NCBI RefSeq assembly: GCF_009498455.1
Contig: NZ_CP045644.1
Location: 434,001 to 498,000, forward strand
Source of the DNA: Variovorax paradoxus
Lineage (GTDB): Bacteria; Pseudomonadota; Gammaproteobacteria; Burkholderiales; Burkholderiaceae_C
Reading direction: 5' to 3'
Length of the DNA: 64,000 bases
The notes under the pieces were generated by a model. That model made no database searches, was not told where the DNA came from, and saw only the letters and a list, made by a program, of their open reading frames with translations. Within the stretch, counting starts at the first letter, position 1. Every line of letters starts with the position of its first letter. Positions 7,641 to 17,039 of the stretch are shown here, one piece after another. The position numbers and the translations under genes are program-made.

Positions 7641-9334
7641 GTTCGTTGCGCCGGTCGCGCGGCGAGCCGGCCACCGACTGGGACGTGCTCGACCTGGGCG
7701 CCGGCGACAGCACCGCCCTGCTGCGGCTGTGGCGCGGCTTCATGGCGGCACGCTGTTTCGTGGCGCTGGTGCTGGTGCTGCTGCAGGGCGTGGCTTTCGC
7801 CATCGGACAGGCCGTGCAGCCGCTGCCGATCGTGCTGTCGGGCGGCTACCTCGTGCTGGCCTGGCTGGAGATGCGCTACGCGCACTTCGAACCGCCGATC
7901 CGCGGCTTCTCGACGCTGTGGCTGCTGACCATCGGCGTCGACCTGGGCATCTTCAGCGCCTTGCAGGTGCTGCAGGGCGGCAGCGTCAACTACACGCCGC
8001 TGTTCGCGCTGCCGGTCTTGATGAGCGCGGTGCTCGGCACCCTGCTCGTGGGCCTGGGCACCACCGCCACCGTGACGCTGCTGCTGCTGGCCGACGCCGG
8101 CTGGCACTGGCTGCAGCAACCCAACGACCCGTCAGCGCGCTTCGTGCAGGCCGCCCTCACCGGCACCGGCCTGTTCGTGGTGGCGCTGCTCGCGCACGAG
8201 CTGGCGCGCCGGCTGGCACGCGAAGAGGCGGTGGCGCAGCGCAGCCGCAGCCATGCGCAGATGCAGGCGCAGGTCAACGACCTCGTGATCGAAACGCTCA
8301 GCGAAGGCGTGCTCGTGATCGACGCCGAAGGACTGGTGCATGCGGTCAACCCGGCGGCCGACGCCATCCTCGGCCAGGGCCTGGCGCAACTGGCGCTGCC
8401 GTTCCCGCTGCACACCCAGCCGGCCTGGCATGCGCTGGCCGCGCTGGCGCGCCAGACCTTCGCGCGGCGCGCGCCGCAGACCGAAGAAATCCCGGTGGCG
8501 CAGGCACGCGGCGCGGCGCGCGAGGTGCGCGTGCGCACCCGGCTCACGCCCACCGACGACCGCCGGGCCGACAGCCTGTGCGTGATGTTCCTGCAGGACC
8601 TGCGCGAGCTCGAAGCCCGCATCCGCACCGAAAAGCTCGCCGCGATGGGCCGCATGTCGGCCGCGGTGGCGCATGAAATCCGCAACCCGCTGGCCGCCAT
8701 CGCGCAGGCCAGCGCGCTGCTCAGCGAAGACCTGACCGACCCGGCGCACCGCAAGCTGACCGACATGGTGCAGCACAACGCGCAGCGCCTGGCGCGCATC
8801 GTGGACGACGTGCTCGACGTTTCTCGCGCGCGCCAGCAGCGCGTGCTGTCGCTGGGCGAACAGCTGGTGCTCGACCCGGCCGCGCAGATCCTGGCCGAGG
8901 AATGGGTGCGCCAGACGCAGCGCAAGGGCGTGCGCATCGCGCTCGACGCGCCGGGCAGCGAGGTGCGCTTCGAGGCCGAGCACCTGCGCCGCCTGCTGGT
9001 GAACCTGCTGGACAACGCGGCGCGCTACGCGAGCCAGCGCGACGGCGCGATCCAGGTCATCACCACGGTGCAGCGGGCCGGCGTGCAGCGCGCCGCGTTG
9101 CTGGTGTGGAGCGATGGTGCACCGCTGGAACCGGCGGTGCAGCGCCACCTGTTCGAACCCTTCTTCTCGTCCGAGAGCCGCTCCAGCGGCCTGGGCCTGT
9201 TCCTGTGCCGCGAGCTGTGCCGGCGCCACGGCGCGACCATCGGCTACGAACGGCGCGCGCTGGTGCCGGGCGGGCCCGAGGGCAATGAATTCTTCGTCAG
9301 CTTCGCACCGAGCGAAAACCGGCTGACACAATAG
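7637..9334 (+). CDS. pilS: Sensor histidine kinase PilS
   Basis: PilS is the membrane sensor of the PilS-PilR system that controls type IV pilin transcription. The 565-residue product has six hydrophobic segments in residues 33-187, a PAS-like region (about 215-320), the dimerisation/phosphoacceptor motif AHEIRNPLAAI with His346, an N-box LLVNLLDNAARYA, and a glycine box SSGLGLFLC. The order and the immediate downstream pilR support the call. It is coupled to the preceding small gene by an ATGA overlap. Confidence 0.92.
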   Translation: MSSLRRSRGEPATDWDVLDLGAGDSTALLRLWRGFMAARCFVALVLVLLQGVAFAIGQAVQPLPIVLSGGYLVLAWLEMRYAHFEPPIRGFSTLWLLTIGVDLGIFSALQVLQGGSVNYTPLFALPVLMSAVLGTLLVGLGTTATVTLLLLADAGWHWLQQPNDPSARFVQAALTGTGLFVVALLAHELARRLAREEAVAQRSRSHAQMQAQVNDLVIETLSEGVLVIDAEGLVHAVNPAADAILGQGLAQLALPFPLHTQPAWHALAALARQTFARRAPQTEEIPVAQARGAAREVRVRTRLTPTDDRRADSLCVMFLQDLRELEARIRTEKLAAMGRMSAAVAHEIRNPLAAIAQASALLSEDLTDPAHRKLTDMVQHNAQRLARIVDDVLDVSRARQQRVLSLGEQLVLDPAAQILAEEWVRQTQRKGVRIALDAPGSEVRFEAEHLRRLLVNLLDNAARYASQRDGAIQVITTVQRAGVQRAALLVWSDGAPLEPAVQRHLFEPFFSSESRSSGLGLFLCRELCRRHGATIGYERRALVPGGPEGNEFFVSFAPSENRLTQ

Positions 9335-9339
9335 CGGCC

Positions 9340-10890
9340 GTGAGCTCCCTCCCGCCCTCCGCCGCCGCCTCGCGCCCTGCGCAGATCCTCGTCATCGACG
9401 ACGAACCCGACCTGCGCACGCTCTACGAACTCACGTTGCTGCGTGAAGGCTACCGGGTGGAAGCCGCGGGCAGCGTGTCCGAAGCCTGGCAGCACCTCGA
9501 GGCCGGCCGCTTCGACGCCGTGATCACCGACATGCGGCTGCCCGACGGCGAAGGCATGGAGATCATCCACCGCATCCAGAAAGACCAGCGCAGCGAGCGC
9601 TGCGTGGTCATGACCGCCTACGGTTCGGCCGAGAACGCGGTCGAGGCGCTGAAGGCCGGCGCCTTCGACTACCTCACGAAGCCGGTCGACCTGAAGCAGT
9701 TCCGCGCGGTGGTGGCGTCGGCCGTGCAGGCCAACCGCGCCGCGGTGGTCGTGCCGCAGAAGCCCGCGCCGCAAGCCGCCGGCCGCAGCGGCGAACGCCC
9801 CGACGCGCTGGCCGTGACGCGCAGCGGCGCCACCGCGCTCGACCGGCTGGTCGGCGACTCCGACCCGATGCGCCTCGTGAAGTCGCGCATCGCCAAGGTG
9901 GCGCGCGGCATGGCGCCGGTGCTGGTGCGCGGCGAGTCGGGCACCGGCAAGGAGCTGGTCGCGCGCGCCGTGCACGGCTGCAGCCAGCGCAGCGACGGCC
10001 CCTTCGTCGCGGTGAACTGCGGCGCCATTCCCGAGAACCTGCTCGAGGCCGAATTCTTCGGCGCCAAGAAGGGCTCGTACACGGGCTCGTCGCAAGACCG
10101 CGACGGCTACTTCCAGGCGGCGCGCGACGGCACGCTGTTTCTCGACGAGATCGGCGACCTGCCATTGGCCATGCAGTCGAAGCTGCTGCGCGCCATTCAG
10201 GAACGCAGCGTGCGCGCCATCGGCTCGACGCAGGAAGACGCGGTCGACGTGCGCATCGTGAGCGCCACCCACAAAGATCTGCACGCCGAGGTGCTGGCCG
10301 GCCGCTTCCGGCAAGACCTGTTCTACCGCCTCAACGTGATCGAGATCGCGGTGCCCGCGCTGCGCGAGCGCCGCGAAGACCTGCCCGCCCTGTGTACCGC
10401 GCTGCTCGCGCGCATCGCGCAAGACGGCGGCCTGCCGGCGCCGCGCCTGTCCGACGCGCTGCTGCAGCGCCTGGCCCAGCACCCGCTCGACGGCAACGTG
10501 CGCGAACTCGAGAACCTGTTGCACCGCGCCGTGGCGCTGAACGACGGCGACGAGCTGCACATCGACCTCATGGGTGCGATGCCGGTGGCGCCTCGCACCG
10601 AATCGATCGTGCCGACCGAGGCGGCGACCGCCGCTGTTGCGGCGCCCGCACCGGCACCGGCCGTCGAGCCCAAGCCCGCACCGCCGCCGCTGCCTTCCGA
10701 TCTGCAAGCCTGGCTCGACCAGCAGGAGCGCGAGATCCTCGTACGCGCGCTGCACGAAAGCGGCTTCAACCGCACGGCCGCCGCCGCGCGGCTGGGCATG
10801 AGCCTGCGCCAGATCCGTTACCGCATCGCGCGCCTGGGCATCTCCACGCCCAACGGCGACGACGGCGCCACCTCGCATGCCGACGACTGA
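9340..10890 (+). CDS. pilR: Sigma-54 response regulator PilR
   Basis: PilR activates sigma-54 promoters such as that of pilA. The 516-residue product has a receiver domain (Asp64 as phosphoacceptor), an AAA+ domain with Walker A GESGTGKE (198-205) and Walker B LFLDEI (266-271), a variable Pro/Ala linker, and a C-terminal Fis-type helix-turn-helix (NRTAAAARLGMSLRQIRYRI). The sigma-54 contact loop, usually GAFTGA, reads GSYTGS here (245-250). The start is GTG 9340, five bases after the pilS stop. The last 14 bases overlap ampD. Confidence 0.93.
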   Translation: MSSLPPSAAASRPAQILVIDDEPDLRTLYELTLLREGYRVEAAGSVSEAWQHLEAGRFDAVITDMRLPDGEGMEIIHRIQKDQRSERCVVMTAYGSAENAVEALKAGAFDYLTKPVDLKQFRAVVASAVQANRAAVVVPQKPAPQAAGRSGERPDALAVTRSGATALDRLVGDSDPMRLVKSRIAKVARGMAPVLVRGESGTGKELVARAVHGCSQRSDGPFVAVNCGAIPENLLEAEFFGAKKGSYTGSSQDRDGYFQAARDGTLFLDEIGDLPLAMQSKLLRAIQERSVRAIGSTQEDAVDVRIVSATHKDLHAEVLAGRFRQDLFYRLNVIEIAVPALRERREDLPALCTALLARIAQDGGLPAPRLSDALLQRLAQHPLDGNVRELENLLHRAVALNDGDELHIDLMGAMPVAPRTESIVPTEAATAAVAAPAPAPAVEPKPAPPPLPSDLQAWLDQQEREILVRALHESGFNRTAAAARLGMSLRQIRYRIARLGISTPNGDDGATSHADD

Positions 10891-11494
10891 CGACCTCGTC
10901 ACGACACCGACCGGCGACGACGGACTCTGGCGCGCCGGCTGGTACCGCTTCGCCAAGGCCCTGCCCTCACCCAACTTCGGCCCGCGCCCCGTCGGCGCGC
11001 AGACCGACCTGATCGTGCTGCACTCGATCAGCCTGCCGCCCGGCGAGTACGGCGGCGACGCGGTGCAGCAGCTCTTCACCAACCAGCTCGACTGGGACGC
11101 GCATCCGTACTTCCAGTCGATCCGCGGGCTCGAGGTGTCCTCGCATTTCTATGTGCGGCGCAACGGCGAGCTGTGGCAGTTCGTGAGCTGCGACGACCGC
11201 GCCTGGCATGCCGGCGTGTCGTCGTGGCGCGGACGCACCAACTGCAACGACGACTCCGTCGGCATCGAGCTCGAAGGCCTCGAGGGCGAGCACTTCGAAG
11301 AGGCGCAGTACGAAACGCTGGCCAGCCTCTGCGCCGCGCTCGCGCAGCACTGCGCCATCGCCCACATCGCCGGCCACGAGCACATCGCGCCCGGCCGCAA
11401 GCAGGACCCCGGCGCCGGTTTCGACTGGCGCGTGCTGCGCGAACAGCTCGGCTGGAGTCCACAAATGTTTCCCGAGCAGGTGGTGGCGCGCTAA
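10877..11494 (+). CDS. ampD: 1,6-anhydro-N-acetylmuramyl-L-alanine amidase AmpD
   Basis: AmpD is the cytoplasmic zinc amidase that cleaves anhydro-muropeptides during peptidoglycan recycling and thereby limits beta-lactamase induction. The 205-residue product carries the zinc ligands expected of the family: His49 in IVLHSISLP, His167 or His169 in GHEHIAPGRKQDPG, and Asp177. The start overlaps the end of pilR by 14 bases, so it belongs to the same transcript. It complements mpl further right in the window. Confidence 0.93.
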   Translation: MPTTDDLVTTPTGDDGLWRAGWYRFAKALPSPNFGPRPVGAQTDLIVLHSISLPPGEYGGDAVQQLFTNQLDWDAHPYFQSIRGLEVSSHFYVRRNGELWQFVSCDDRAWHAGVSSWRGRTNCNDDSVGIELEGLEGEHFEEAQYETLASLCAALAQHCAIAHIAGHEHIAPGRKQDPGAGFDWRVLREQLGWSPQMFPEQVVAR

Positions 11495-11713
11495 TTTTTT
11501 CAATCGCTCCGTGGCCCGCGATGCGCCGCTCTCGCAGCGCAGCAATCTCGTAAGCGCAGGCACGCGACGCAGCAACCATGCGGCCTGCAGGCCCAAATCG
11601 CCTTGCAAGCCGCGCCCCGCGTGGGTTGCGCCACCATGGTCCAGTATTCACGCGGCATCGCTGGCGATGCGCTGAGTGCGGAGCAATTTCCGCAGGGACC
11701 GCCCCAGAGAAAA
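11495..11713. other. Intergenic region after ampD, no gene seen
   Basis: About 220 bases without a convincing gene. A T run directly after the ampD stop lacks a good stem. I see no repeat or RNA gene; the regulatory sites of nrdA begin at 11714. Confidence 0.4.
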
Positions 11714-11761
11714 ACACTACCTGTAGTGGCTTGTAGGGCGCCGACACCCTAGATATAGTGT
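11714..11761 (+). promoter_or_regulatory. Two NrdR boxes and the nrdA promoter
   Basis: ACACTACCTGTAGTGG (11714-11729) and ACCCTAGATATAGTGT (11746-11761) match the NrdR-box consensus ACACTATATATAGTGT at about 12 and 14 of 16 positions. They are 32 bases apart, about three helical turns, the usual arrangement. A promoter TTGTAG (11731-11736), 17-base spacer, TATAGT (11754-11759) lies between and within them, so NrdR binding would block RNA polymerase. Confidence 0.85.
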
Positions 11762-11842
11762 CTTCCCGTTCGGCAACAACGCCGACGCAAGGCCCGCGAG
11801 GCCTTGCCAACCAACAAGAATTGCACAACCGAGAGGAAGCGA

Positions 11843-14755
11843 ATGCAAACTGCACTGAACACCCCGTCGACCCCCCGCGCCGTCCCCGCGACGCCGCAGC
11901 AGCAACAAGACACTGCGGGCTCGCCCACCGGTCAGAACCTCGCCCACTACCAGATCATTCGCCGCAACGGCGCCGTCGTTCCCTTCGAACCGAACAAGAT
12001 CGCCATCGCCATGATGAAGGCCTTCCTGGCCGTGCATGGCACCCAGGGCGCGGCTTCGGCCAGCGTGCGCGAGACGGTCGACACGCTCACGCAAGGCGTG
12101 ATCCGCGCCATGGTGCGTTCGCGTCCGGGCGGCGGCACCTTCCACATCGAAGACGTGCAGGACCAGGTCGAGCTCGGCCTGATGCGTGGCGGCCACCACG
12201 AAATCGCGCGTGCCTACGTGCTGTACCGCGAACGCCGCACGCAGGAGCGTTCGAAGCAGGGCGAGCAGGACGTGCCCGCCGCACCGGCGCTGCATGTGCT
12301 CGACAACGGCGAGCGCGTGGCGCTCGACCTGAACGAACTCAAGGGCCTGATCGAGTCGGCCTGCCAGGGCCTGGGCGACAGCATCACCGCGGCCCCCATC
12401 GTCGCCGAGACGATGCGCAACCTGTACGACGGCGTGCCGCTGGACGAGGTCTACAAGGCCTCCATCCTGGCCGCCCGCACGCTGATCGAGAAGGACCCCG
12501 ACTACACCTTCGCCACCGCGCGCCTGCTGCTGCACACGATCTTCAAGGAGATCATCGGCCGCGAAGTGATGCCGGTCGAGCGCGCCACCGCCTACGCCGA
12601 TTACTTCCCGCAGTTCATCAAGAAGGGCGTCGAGAACGAGCTGCTCGACGAGAAGCTGCTGCAGTACGACCTGCCCCGCCTGGGCGCCGCCCTGAAGGCC
12701 GAGCGCGACAACCAGTTCGACTACCTCGGCCTGCAGACGCTGTACGACCGCTACTTCCTGCACGTGCGCAAGACCCGCATCGAGCTGCCGCAGGCCTTCT
12801 TCATGCGCGTGGCCATGGGCCTGTCGCTTGGCGAAATCGACCGCGAAGCCCGCGCCATCGAGTTCTACGAAGTGCTGTCGTCGTTCGACTTCATGTCGAG
12901 CACGCCCACCCTCTTCAACGCCGGCACGCTGCGCTCGCAGCTCTCGAGCTGCTACCTGACCACCGTGCCCGACGACCTGGACGGCATCTACGAGTCGATC
13001 AAGGAAAACGCGCTGCTGTCGAAGTTCGCCGGCGGCCTGGGCAACGACTGGACCCGCGTGCGCGCGCTGGGCAGCCACATCAAGGGCACCAACGGCGAAT
13101 CGCAAGGCGTCGTGCCGTTCCTGAAGGTGGTGAACGACACGGCCGTGGCCGTGAACCAGGGCGGCAAGCGCAAGGGCGCCGTCTGCACCTACCTGGAAAC
13201 CTGGCACCTCGACATCGAGGAGTTCCTGGAGCTGCGCAAGAACACCGGCGACGACCGCCGCCGCACGCACGACATGAACACCGCCAACTGGATCCCCGAC
13301 CTCTTCATGCGCCGCGTGATGGAAAAGGGCACCTGGACGCTGTTCTCGCCTTCCAACGTGCCTGACCTGCACGACCTGTTCGGCGCCGACTTCGAGAAGG
13401 CCTACGTCGCCTACGAAGAAAAGGCCGCCCGCGGCGAGATCAAGCCCGCGCGCACGCTCCAGGCGTCGGACCTGTGGCGCAAGATGCTCACGATGCTGTT
13501 CGAGACCGGCCATCCCTGGATCACGTTCAAGGATGCCTGCAACGTGCGCTCGCCGCAGCAGCACGCCGGTGTCGTGCACTCGTCGAACCTGTGCACCGAG
13601 ATCACGCTGAACACCAGCGACACCGAAACCGCCGTGTGCAACCTGGGCTCGGTGAACCTGCTGCAGCATCTGAAGGACGGCAAGGTCGACCAGGAAAAGC
13701 TGAAGAAGACGATCTCCACGGCGATGCGCATGCTCGACAACGTGATCGACATCAACTACTACGCCGTGAAGAAGGCGCGCGACTCCAACCTGCGCCACCG
13801 TCCGGTCGGCCTGGGCCTCATGGGCTTCCAGGACGCGCTGTACGAACTGCGCATTCCCTACGCTTCGCAGGAAGCCGTGCAGTTCGCCGACGAGTCGATG
13901 GAAGCCATCTGCTACCACGCCTACTGGGCCTCGACCGAGCTGGCCAAGGAACGCGGCAAATACTCGAGCTACAAGGGCTCGCTGTGGGACAAGGGCATCC
14001 TGCCGATCGACTCGCTCGACCTGCTCGAGAAGGCCCGCGGCGGCTACGTCGAAGTGGACCGTTCGGCCACCCTCGACTGGGACACGCTGCGCGCCAAGAT
14101 CAAGGCCGACGGCATGCGCAATTCGAACTGCGTGGCGATCGCCCCGACCGCGACCATCTCGAACATCATCGGCGTGGATGCTTCCATCGAACCCTGCTTC
14201 GGCAACCTGTCGGTCAAGTCGAACCTGTCGGGCGAGTTCACCGTCATCAACCACTACCTGGTGCGCGACCTGAAGCGCCTGGGCCTGTGGGACGACGTGA
14301 TGGTCATGGACCTGAAGCACTTCGACGGTTCGCTGCGTCCCATCGACCGCGTGCCGCAGGACGTGAAGGCGCTGTACGCCACCGCGTTCGAAGTGGAAAC
14401 CACATGGCTGGTGGAAGCCGCCGCACGTCGCCAGAAGTGGATCGACCAGGCGCAGTCGCTGAACATCTACATGGCCGGCGCCTCGGGCAAGAAGCTCGAC
14501 GACACCTACAAGCTCGCGTGGCTGCGCGGCCTGAAGACCACGTACTACCTGCGCACGCAGAGCGCGACGCACGCTGAAAAGTCGACGGTGCAATCGGGCC
14601 GTCTCAACGCGGTGTCGTCGGGCAACGACGCACCCTCGGGCATGAGTGCACTCGAAGCCGCCGCTGCTGCAGCGAAGGCACAGATGAGCGCGATGCCCGC
14701 CACCGACATCGCGTTCTGCGGTGTCGACGATCCGACCTGCGAAGCCTGCCAGTGA
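11843..14755 (+). CDS. nrdA: Ribonucleoside-diphosphate reductase alpha subunit (class Ia)
   Basis: NrdA reduces ribonucleoside diphosphates to deoxy forms together with NrdB. The 970-residue product has an N-terminal ATP-cone (NGAVVPFEPNKIAIAMMKAFL region), the central barrel with NLCTEITLNT and GLGLMGFQD, and a C-terminal redox pair Cys966/Cys969 in PTCEACQ that exchanges with thioredoxin or glutaredoxin. ATG 11843 follows a GAGGAAG ribosome site; a TTG further upstream is not supported. NrdR boxes upstream indicate repression when dATP is plentiful. A region of about 20 Gln/Pro/Ala-rich residues precedes the ATP-cone. Confidence 0.96.
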   Translation: MQTALNTPSTPRAVPATPQQQQDTAGSPTGQNLAHYQIIRRNGAVVPFEPNKIAIAMMKAFLAVHGTQGAASASVRETVDTLTQGVIRAMVRSRPGGGTFHIEDVQDQVELGLMRGGHHEIARAYVLYRERRTQERSKQGEQDVPAAPALHVLDNGERVALDLNELKGLIESACQGLGDSITAAPIVAETMRNLYDGVPLDEVYKASILAARTLIEKDPDYTFATARLLLHTIFKEIIGREVMPVERATAYADYFPQFIKKGVENELLDEKLLQYDLPRLGAALKAERDNQFDYLGLQTLYDRYFLHVRKTRIELPQAFFMRVAMGLSLGEIDREARAIEFYEVLSSFDFMSSTPTLFNAGTLRSQLSSCYLTTVPDDLDGIYESIKENALLSKFAGGLGNDWTRVRALGSHIKGTNGESQGVVPFLKVVNDTAVAVNQGGKRKGAVCTYLETWHLDIEEFLELRKNTGDDRRRTHDMNTANWIPDLFMRRVMEKGTWTLFSPSNVPDLHDLFGADFEKAYVAYEEKAARGEIKPARTLQASDLWRKMLTMLFETGHPWITFKDACNVRSPQQHAGVVHSSNLCTEITLNTSDTETAVCNLGSVNLLQHLKDGKVDQEKLKKTISTAMRMLDNVIDINYYAVKKARDSNLRHRPVGLGLMGFQDALYELRIPYASQEAVQFADESMEAICYHAYWASTELAKERGKYSSYKGSLWDKGILPIDSLDLLEKARGGYVEVDRSATLDWDTLRAKIKADGMRNSNCVAIAPTATISNIIGVDASIEPCFGNLSVKSNLSGEFTVINHYLVRDLKRLGLWDDVMVMDLKHFDGSLRPIDRVPQDVKALYATAFEVETTWLVEAAARRQKWIDQAQSLNIYMAGASGKKLDDTYKLAWLRGLKTTYYLRTQSATHAEKSTVQSGRLNAVSSGNDAPSGMSALEAAAAAAKAQMSAMPATDIAFCGVDDPTCEACQ

Positions 14756-14764
14756 TGTGCAAGT

Positions 14765-14790
14765 GAAGCGTCATTGAAAAAAGACGCTTC
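14765..14790. other. Hairpin between nrdA and nrdB
   Basis: GAAGCGTC (14765-14772) pairs perfectly with GACGCTTC (14783-14790) around a 10-base A-rich loop. No T run follows, so it is more likely a transcript-processing or partial attenuation structure than a full terminator. Its role is unknown. Confidence 0.45.
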
Positions 14791-14974
14791 GATCGATCAG
14801 CGAGGTGCTCGCAAAAGCGAAAGCGAAAAGCGCGCGACGTTCAATCAATCAAGGCATTGACTGACGTCGCGCGATGCATGCGAGCAACATAACAACCCCA
14901 TAAATGGCGCACGATGTGAACGAGCACTTTGCAACTCACATCGTTGCTCCGATAATTGCGCATTGGATTTTTCT

Positions 14975-16165
14975 ATGTTGACCTGGGACGAAGAAGTCAA
15001 GCCCTCCTTACCAAAGGATATGCAACAAGGATTGCAGCAGCACCACGCATCGACCAGCGGTTCTTCCGCAGGTCGCGCGGTCGCCGCTCCGACTTCGTCG
15101 CTTGCACAACCCGCCACTGCCACCGCACCGGTGGCCGCCGCTGCAGGCCAGCGCGTCAAGGCTTCCGACAAGCGCATCATCAACGGCCAGACCGACGTCA
15201 ACCAGCTGGTGCCGTTCAAGTACAAGTGGGCCTGGGAAAAGTACCTCGCCACCTGCGCCAACCACTGGATGCCGCAGGAAGTGAACATGACGCGCGACAT
15301 CGCGTTGTGGAAAGACCCGAACGGCCTGACCGAAGACGAACGCCGCATCGTCAAGCGCAACCTCGGCTTCTTCGTGACCGCCGACTCGCTGGCCGCCAAC
15401 AACATCGTGCTGGGCACCTACCGCCACATCACGGCCCCCGAGTGCCGCCAGTTCCTGCTGCGCCAGGCCTTCGAGGAAGCGATCCACACGCACGCGTACC
15501 AGTACATCGTCGAGTCGCTCGGCCTGGACGAAAGCGAGATCTTCAACGCCTACAACGAAGTGCAGTCGATCCGCGAGAAGGACCAGTTCCTGCTCCCGTT
15601 CATCGACGCCATCAGCGACCCGCTCTTCAAGACCGGCACGCACGAGACCGACCAGACGCTGCTCAAGTCGCTCATCGTGTTCGCCTGCCTGATGGAAGGC
15701 CTCTTCTTCTACGTCGGCTTCACGCAGATCCTTGCGCTGGGCCGCCAGAACAAGATGACCGGCGCCGCCGAGCAGTACCAGTACATCCTGCGCGACGAGT
15801 CGATGCACTGCAATTTCGGCATCGACCTGATCAACCAGCTCAAGCTCGAGAATCCCGGCCTGTGGACTGCAGAGTTCAAGGCCGAGATCAAGGACCTCTT
15901 CATGAAGGCCGTCGAGCTCGAATACAAATACGCCGAAGACACCATGCCGCGCGGCGTGCTCGGCATGAACGCCTCCATGTTCAAGGGCTACCTGCGCTAC
16001 ATCGCCAACCGGCGCGCGCAGCAGATCGGCCTCGAAACGCTCTTCCCGAACGAGGAAAACCCGTTCCCCTGGATGAGCGAAATGATTGACCTGAAGAAAG
16101 AGCGCAACTTTTTCGAAACCCGCGTGATCGAGTACCAGTCGGGTGGTGCGCTCTCCTGGGATTGA
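14975..16165 (+). CDS. nrdB: Ribonucleoside-diphosphate reductase beta subunit
   Basis: NrdB holds the di-iron centre and tyrosyl radical of class Ia reductase. The 396-residue product has the ferritin-like core, with the iron ligand/radical motif [12 protein letters not shown] (Glu and His ligands, the Tyr aligning with E. coli Tyr122) and [11 protein letters not shown]. About 65 N-terminal residues, rich in Ser, Ala, Gln and Thr, precede the conserved domain. ATG 14975 gives [11 protein letters not shown]. It lies 219 bases after nrdA in the same direction and is presumably co-expressed with it. Confidence 0.95.
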   Translation: MLTWDEEVKPSLPKDMQQGLQQHHASTSGSSAGRAVAAPTSSLAQPATATAPVAAAAGQRVKASDKRIINGQTDVNQLVPFKYKWAWEKYLATCANHWMPQEVNMTRDIALWKDPNGLTEDERRIVKRNLGFFVTADSLAANNIVLGTYRHITAPECRQFLLRQAFEEAIHTHAYQYIVESLGLDESEIFNAYNEVQSIREKDQFLLPFIDAISDPLFKTGTHETDQTLLKSLIVFACLMEGLFFYVGFTQILALGRQNKMTGAAEQYQYILRDESMHCNFGIDLINQLKLENPGLWTAEFKAEIKDLFMKAVELEYKYAEDTMPRGVLGMNASMFKGYLRYIANRRAQQIGLETLFPNEENPFPWMSEMIDLKKERNFFETRVIEYQSGGALSWD

Positions 16166-16364
16166 ATTTTTCGATACACAACAATTCATGAATTCAAGAA
16201 TTGCCCTTGCCACCGACTGCGCCACAGAGCGCGGCATGGACGAGGGCTCAGGTGTTCATGGTGCTGGAGCTCAGATTCCAACGCCATGAATCACTTCACG
16301 CTCCCAACGCGCGTGGAGTGCTTCAATAGGTTGATTTTTTCAACTTGATCAAGGAGAAATAGAA

Positions 16365-16925
16365 ATGGCAACTGCAAAGAAAGCGCCGACCAAGAAGGTC
16401 GCTGCAAAGAAGGCTCCGGCAAAGAAGGCTGTCGCCGCGAAGAAGGCTCCGGCAAAGAAGGTCGCTGCCAAGAAGGCTCCGGCTAAGAAGGCTGTCGCCA
16501 AGAAGGTCGTAGCGAAGAAGGCTCCGGCAAAGAAGGTCGCGGCCAAGAAGGTTGCTGCCAAGAAGGTCGTAGCGAAGAAGGCTGCACCGGCGAAGAAGGC
16601 CGCTGCCAAGAAGGCTCCGGCAAAGAAGGCCGCCGCCAAGAAGGCGCCAGCCAAGAAGGCCGTAGCGAAGAAGGCGCCTGCCAAGAAGGCTGCTGCCAAG
16701 AAGGCCCCTGCGAAGAAGGCTGCCGCCAAGAAGGCTCCTGCCAAAAAGGCAGCCGCCAAGAAAGCCGCGAAAAAGCCCGCTGCCAAGCCTGCCGCTGCTG
16801 CCAAGAAGCCTGCTGCCAAGAAGGCCGCCGCGCCTGCGAAGGCTGCCGTAGCGCCTGCCCCTGCGGCGCAAACGACGCTGAATCCCCAGGCGGCTTGGCC
16901 GTTTCCGACGGCCAGCAAGCCCTGA
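16365..16925 (+). CDS. Histone H1-like protein with AAKKAPAKK repeats
   Basis: The 186-residue product is almost entirely tandem variants of PAKKA and VAAKK, so it is strongly basic and expected to be disordered and to coat DNA, like the C-terminal tail of histone H1 or the AlgP/BpH1 family of betaproteobacteria and pseudomonads. The last 30 residues leave the repeat and end in [12 protein letters not shown]. An AAGGAG ribosome site lies just before ATG 16365. The near-identical DNA units are prone to slippage, so length is likely to vary between strains. A role in nucleoid compaction is inferred from composition. Confidence 0.88.
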   Translation: MATAKKAPTKKVAAKKAPAKKAVAAKKAPAKKVAAKKAPAKKAVAKKVVAKKAPAKKVAAKKVAAKKVVAKKAAPAKKAAAKKAPAKKAAAKKAPAKKAVAKKAPAKKAAAKKAPAKKAAAKKAPAKKAAAKKAAKKPAAKPAAAAKKPAAKKAAAPAKAAVAPAPAAQTTLNPQAAWPFPTASKP

Positions 16926-16956
16926 GTGAATTCTCAGCGGCCCTGAAAGGCACAAA

Positions 16957-16986
16957 GCCCGGCACCGCAAGGTGCCGGGCTTTTTT
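16957..16986 (+). terminator. Intrinsic terminator after histone-like gene
   Basis: GCCCGGCACC pairs perfectly with GGTGCCGGGC around GCAA, followed by six T residues. Confidence 0.95.
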
Positions 16987-17039
16987 CATGGGCGCCGCTA
17001 TTTGCCGCATCGCCGAAGCAATGCAGGCACGTCAGCGAA

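Noticed and set aside
16380..16790. Tandem DNA repeats resembling a repeat array
   Set aside because: They are codon-level repeats of the histone-like gene in a single open frame, with no spacers of constant length, so not a CRISPR array.
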